Source of the DNA: Brachypterus glaber
Taxonomy: Eukaryota; Arthropoda; Insecta; Coleoptera; Kateretidae
Assembly: GCA_958510825.1 (NCBI GenBank)
Contig: OY294048.1
Location: 18,989,589 to 19,053,588, forward strand
Reading direction: 5' to 3'
Length of the DNA: 64,000 nt
The notes beneath the pieces are model-generated. The model searched no databases, had not been told where the DNA came from, and saw only the letters and a program-made list of their open reading frames with translations. A program made the translations under genes and the position numbers. Position 1 is the stretch's first letter. Each line of letters starts with the position of its first letter. Of the stretch, positions 61,250 through 64,000 are shown piece by piece.

Positions 61250-62984
61250 ATGACAGGATTTCATAGAAATTTTCTTGCCATTACTCATAATATGAGTACA
61301 GGACAAGGGCAGATATACATATTATGTATATCTGCCCTTGTCCAGTGAAAGGAATTTTCCACAGGCGTAGAAAATCTATACTAATCCGATGATGTACATC
61401 GAATCAGCACTGATAATTTAGCAAGCTATAGTCGATATAGCAACTAAACAGTACTGCTCAGTTTACGTAATTCCAGAAAAAGACTTTATAAAGTCCTCAA
61501 TCTTTAATCAATATATAGAATTTAAAACTTTTTTTAGTGGTAAAAAAAATATGTGGCGCCTGAGCATTAAATAGACATCCCAGCGACGTACAGTTTTGAT
61601 GACGTCAAGATTTGACCAAAAACTGACATTTTGCCACGTCTGATATGCGTCGTATGTATGACGGCATTAAAATCTTCGTCTTTATTTTATTTTTTTCTTA
61701 AATTTTAAATAAATTTCTTAAGTTTCTCAATACCAAACTACTATCGATTTTTTAAATATTGTTTGTTAAAATTTCAGTTCAGCAAAAAAATTAAGGTTTT
61801 GTTTCTTGAAAAAAATGAGTCAATGCTTTTGAAGGGAGTTTAGGCTCTTTTGAAAGTTGTATTGTTTAAATCTGTTCAAAAATTATAATTATAATTATTT
61901 AAATCTTGTAATTTCAAAAGTTTTATGCTGCTGCATGATCAATACCCATGGCTCGTCTAAAAACCATTTTAATACACTTTGCTTCAGTATGAGTATGGTT
62001 ATTTTTTTATTTCCAAGTATGATAGCTAGAGATTTTAAATTTTATGAACATATTCAGGACACGTTTCCCTTTACAAAAATAATAAACACTCGTGACCATC
62101 CACTCTGGAAGGTGAAATAGTTCTTCCATATTTTTTTAAGTTGGTACTACTTATACCAAAGTATTATAAAAACGTGTTTAAAAAATAATACAGTTGCTTT
62201 TCATCCGTGAAACGAGTAAGATGTACTTTCGGCAGGAATTAGTAATACGTTAAGCGCGTTTAATTTTCTAGCATCAAGTCTTTTAGTATTAGTTATTTAT
62301 TTATTTATTTGCTATCTTAGATATGCCCCAGAATCGATTTTATATATTTTATAGTGATTGTATGGAAGATGTACAGTAAAATGACGAACATGTGATTATA
62401 TTGGAGTAAGAAGGGAATTTTATGTTTTTTAATCATTTATAATGCTGATAAATTTTGATTTGGAAGCAACTAACACGTGAAGAAGTTTTTATACGTACAA
62501 AATTTTTTATATACTAGCGCATGCGCAAATATAATTACAAATTAGAAAAAACTGCCTTGGCAACAGCTAACACAACCAACAGTAAACACGAAAAGGAAAG
62601 AAGGAAAAGAAAAAGAAAAGGTCTTACAGAAGACTGGAAATTTTATATAATTAAAACAGGAGTGGGCATGGTAAAAAGCCAGACAAGAACCACTCTTGGT
62701 GAATTGAGTAACTAAGAGGGATCTGGCTAATTATCTCACTGAGAAAAGGCCAAAATAAAGGAAGAAGAAGAAGAAAAAATAATAATCATAATAACTTATA
62801 ACTTGTATAATTTCAAAAATTTAAACTTTCACCGCATTCCAAAAAACTTATAAATAGCTATAGCTGCCGATTTTAGATTTCGCATAAATATTTAGTTTCT
62901 ATTATTTTCCATAATTGGAAAACACCTCCACCCTACCCTGTGGTAATGTAGTAGTAGTAGTAAAACTACCCTGTGGTAATAGTA
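61250..62984. other. Intergenic or intronic, no gene supported
   Basis: At 61465-61560 lies a copy of the GACTTTATAAAGTC / GTGGCGCC family. At 62757-62775 a (GAA)n tract ends a polar AAGGAAAGAAGG-rich stretch, a possible retroposon tail. An exon-like frame at 62022-62113 (IARDFKFYEHIQDTFPF) has weak splice-like borders but no family match. Confidence 0.4.
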
Positions 62985-63540
62985 TATTATTAAATAAGCG
63001 TATAATAATTGCTATTAATCAATGAGGGTGATCCTTGGGACGCGAGCCTATAGGCGAGTGGCCTAGTCACCCGAATGATTAATAGCTATTATACGCTAGT
63101 AGAATTCTATACTTTATCCACGGTCGTTTTAAATTTTAAACGGTTTATTTTTACAGACCCGTGATTAATAAGCCCATTAATCACGGCCGTGGATAATAGT
63201 ATATTATTTAACGAGAGTATAATAATTGCTACTAATCAATGAGGATAAATTTTGAAACACGAGCAGACAGGCGAGGTCCAAAGTGCAAACGGCCGTGGAT
63301 AAGAGAATTCACCCGAATTGATTAATAGCAATTATCATACGCTCATTGAATAATATACGGCCGTGATTAATACGCCTATATACTACGGGCCTGTAAAAAT
63401 AAGCAGTTTAAACTTTGAAACGGCCGTGGATAAAATATAGTATTCTACTCGCGTATAATAGCTATTAATCCTTTTGATGATTACGCCACCCGTCTATCGG
63501 CTCGTGTCATTGGTTAATAGCATTCACGCTCCTTGAATAA
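62985..63540. repeat. Multiplied fold-back repeat, AATTGCTATTAATCAATGAG family
   Basis: At least three partial copies in alternating orientation, with the words TTGCTATTAATCAATGAGG, CCCGAATGATTAATAGCTATT, TTTATCCACGGCCG and TAATCACGGCCGTGGATAA. The same repeat occurs once at 30263-30470. The GGCCGTG inverted pairs would let each unit fold. Confidence 0.75.
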
Positions 63541-63762
63541 TAACTATTTTTTACTTTTTTCTGTGAGATACATACAGCGCGCTGCAGCGTTTATTTAATT
63601 TATTTCCCCATAACAAAAATAGGAAAATAAACATTGCTGGTATTCAATTCTTTTAAGAGTTTTCTTTTGTATTTAGGTCTGTAGGCAGGGGTAAGGGGGA
63701 TGATCGTTTATAACTAGTTAGATGCAGCTAAGTTGCTGGTATGACAAAGACTAAAAAAGTAC

Positions 63763-63911
63763 CTTAAAATCTTCGGTTGCACGTGGATTGCATTTCCAGC
63801 AACATGTGCTGCCAAATAATACCAAACCAAATGGTCTGATTCCAATGTATGTAAATTTTCGTTAAACCAATCGCTACATTTCCGGTAACCAAATTGGTTA
63901 TTTGGACTCAA
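63763..63911 (-). CDS. Lipase-like exon lacking the catalytic serine (fragment or pseudogene)
   Basis: The minus-strand frame reads FGYRKCSDWFNENLHTLESD, then HLVWYYLAAHVAGNAIHVQP and KILR, then a GTAC donor-like site. The layout fits the nucleophile-elbow exon of insect pancreatic-type lipases, where H-L-I-G-H-S-L-G-A-H-V-A-G is usual. Here G-H-S-L-G is replaced by W-Y-Y-L-A, so the catalytic Ser is absent, while AHVAGNA and the KI-R strand remain. Some lipase relatives are inactive binding proteins; a decaying copy is equally possible. The upstream border is uncertain. Next to it at 63922-63943 is a short (AAACT)n run. Confidence 0.5.
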
Positions 63912-64000
63912 AAGCTTATGAACTAAACTAAACTAAACTAAACTGAAATTGAAATATGTTAAAAAATATCTTGTATGATTTATGGCCCTTTTGTTTAAAG

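Noticed and set aside
62022..62113. Third exon of the second PLCXD gene
   Set aside because: It has acceptor- and donor-like borders, but the peptide does not match the PGTHDSG/GIRYFD exon expected at this position in phase 2.

Overview
The window is AT-rich, intron-rich animal DNA packed with transposons. It is most likely from an insect and plausibly a beetle, but the order is a guess. The pointers are a gustatory-receptor-type seven-transmembrane exon, secreted-type PI-PLC X-domain proteins of the insect PLCXD kind, initiator tRNA-Met genes of animal type, Penelope-like and LINE relics, and very many fold-back elements. There are no operons, Shine-Dalgarno sites or CRISPR arrays.

Layout. 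0-12 kb: intergenic repeats (a LINE tail, a 98-bp tandem array, a 1.46-kb inverted-repeat element and several MITEs). 12.2-13.0 kb: one exon of a chemoreceptor (gustatory receptor type) on the minus strand, with a MITE just behind its donor site. 13-23.9 kb: repeats, a 1.16-kb palindrome, a decayed LINE on the minus strand and a tRNA-derived SINE head. 23.9-33.3 kb: five plus-strand exons, in consistent phase, of a PI-PLC X-domain protein; the first exon is not identified and the stop and poly(A) signal are present. Most of its introns hold long inverted-repeat elements. 33.3-39.8 kb: repeats. 39.8-41.1 kb: four tandem initiator tRNA-Met copies, one decayed. A 179-bp retro-inserted element between copies 3 and 4 folds as a hammerhead ribozyme on a 28-bp stem. 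41.6-47.8 kb: a chain of long palindromes. 49.9-60.7 kb: two exons of a second PLCXD paralogue in the same orientation; its catalytic exons must lie past the right edge. Its 10.4-kb intron holds nested elements, including palindromes with hammerhead-like motifs in their arms, and a Penelope-like element broken into head-to-head pieces. 60.7-64 kb: repeats and, at the edge, a minus-strand exon resembling the nucleophile-elbow region of insect lipases with the catalytic motif lost.

The two PLCXD genes are tandem duplicates: they share domain order and exon phases at both comparable splice junctions. The strongest unusual signal is the hammerhead-bearing fold-back element with a clean 15-bp target-site duplication, together with other palindromes here that carry hammerhead-like cores. 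All calls were made by eye, without database searches; percent identities and exact element borders were not computed.
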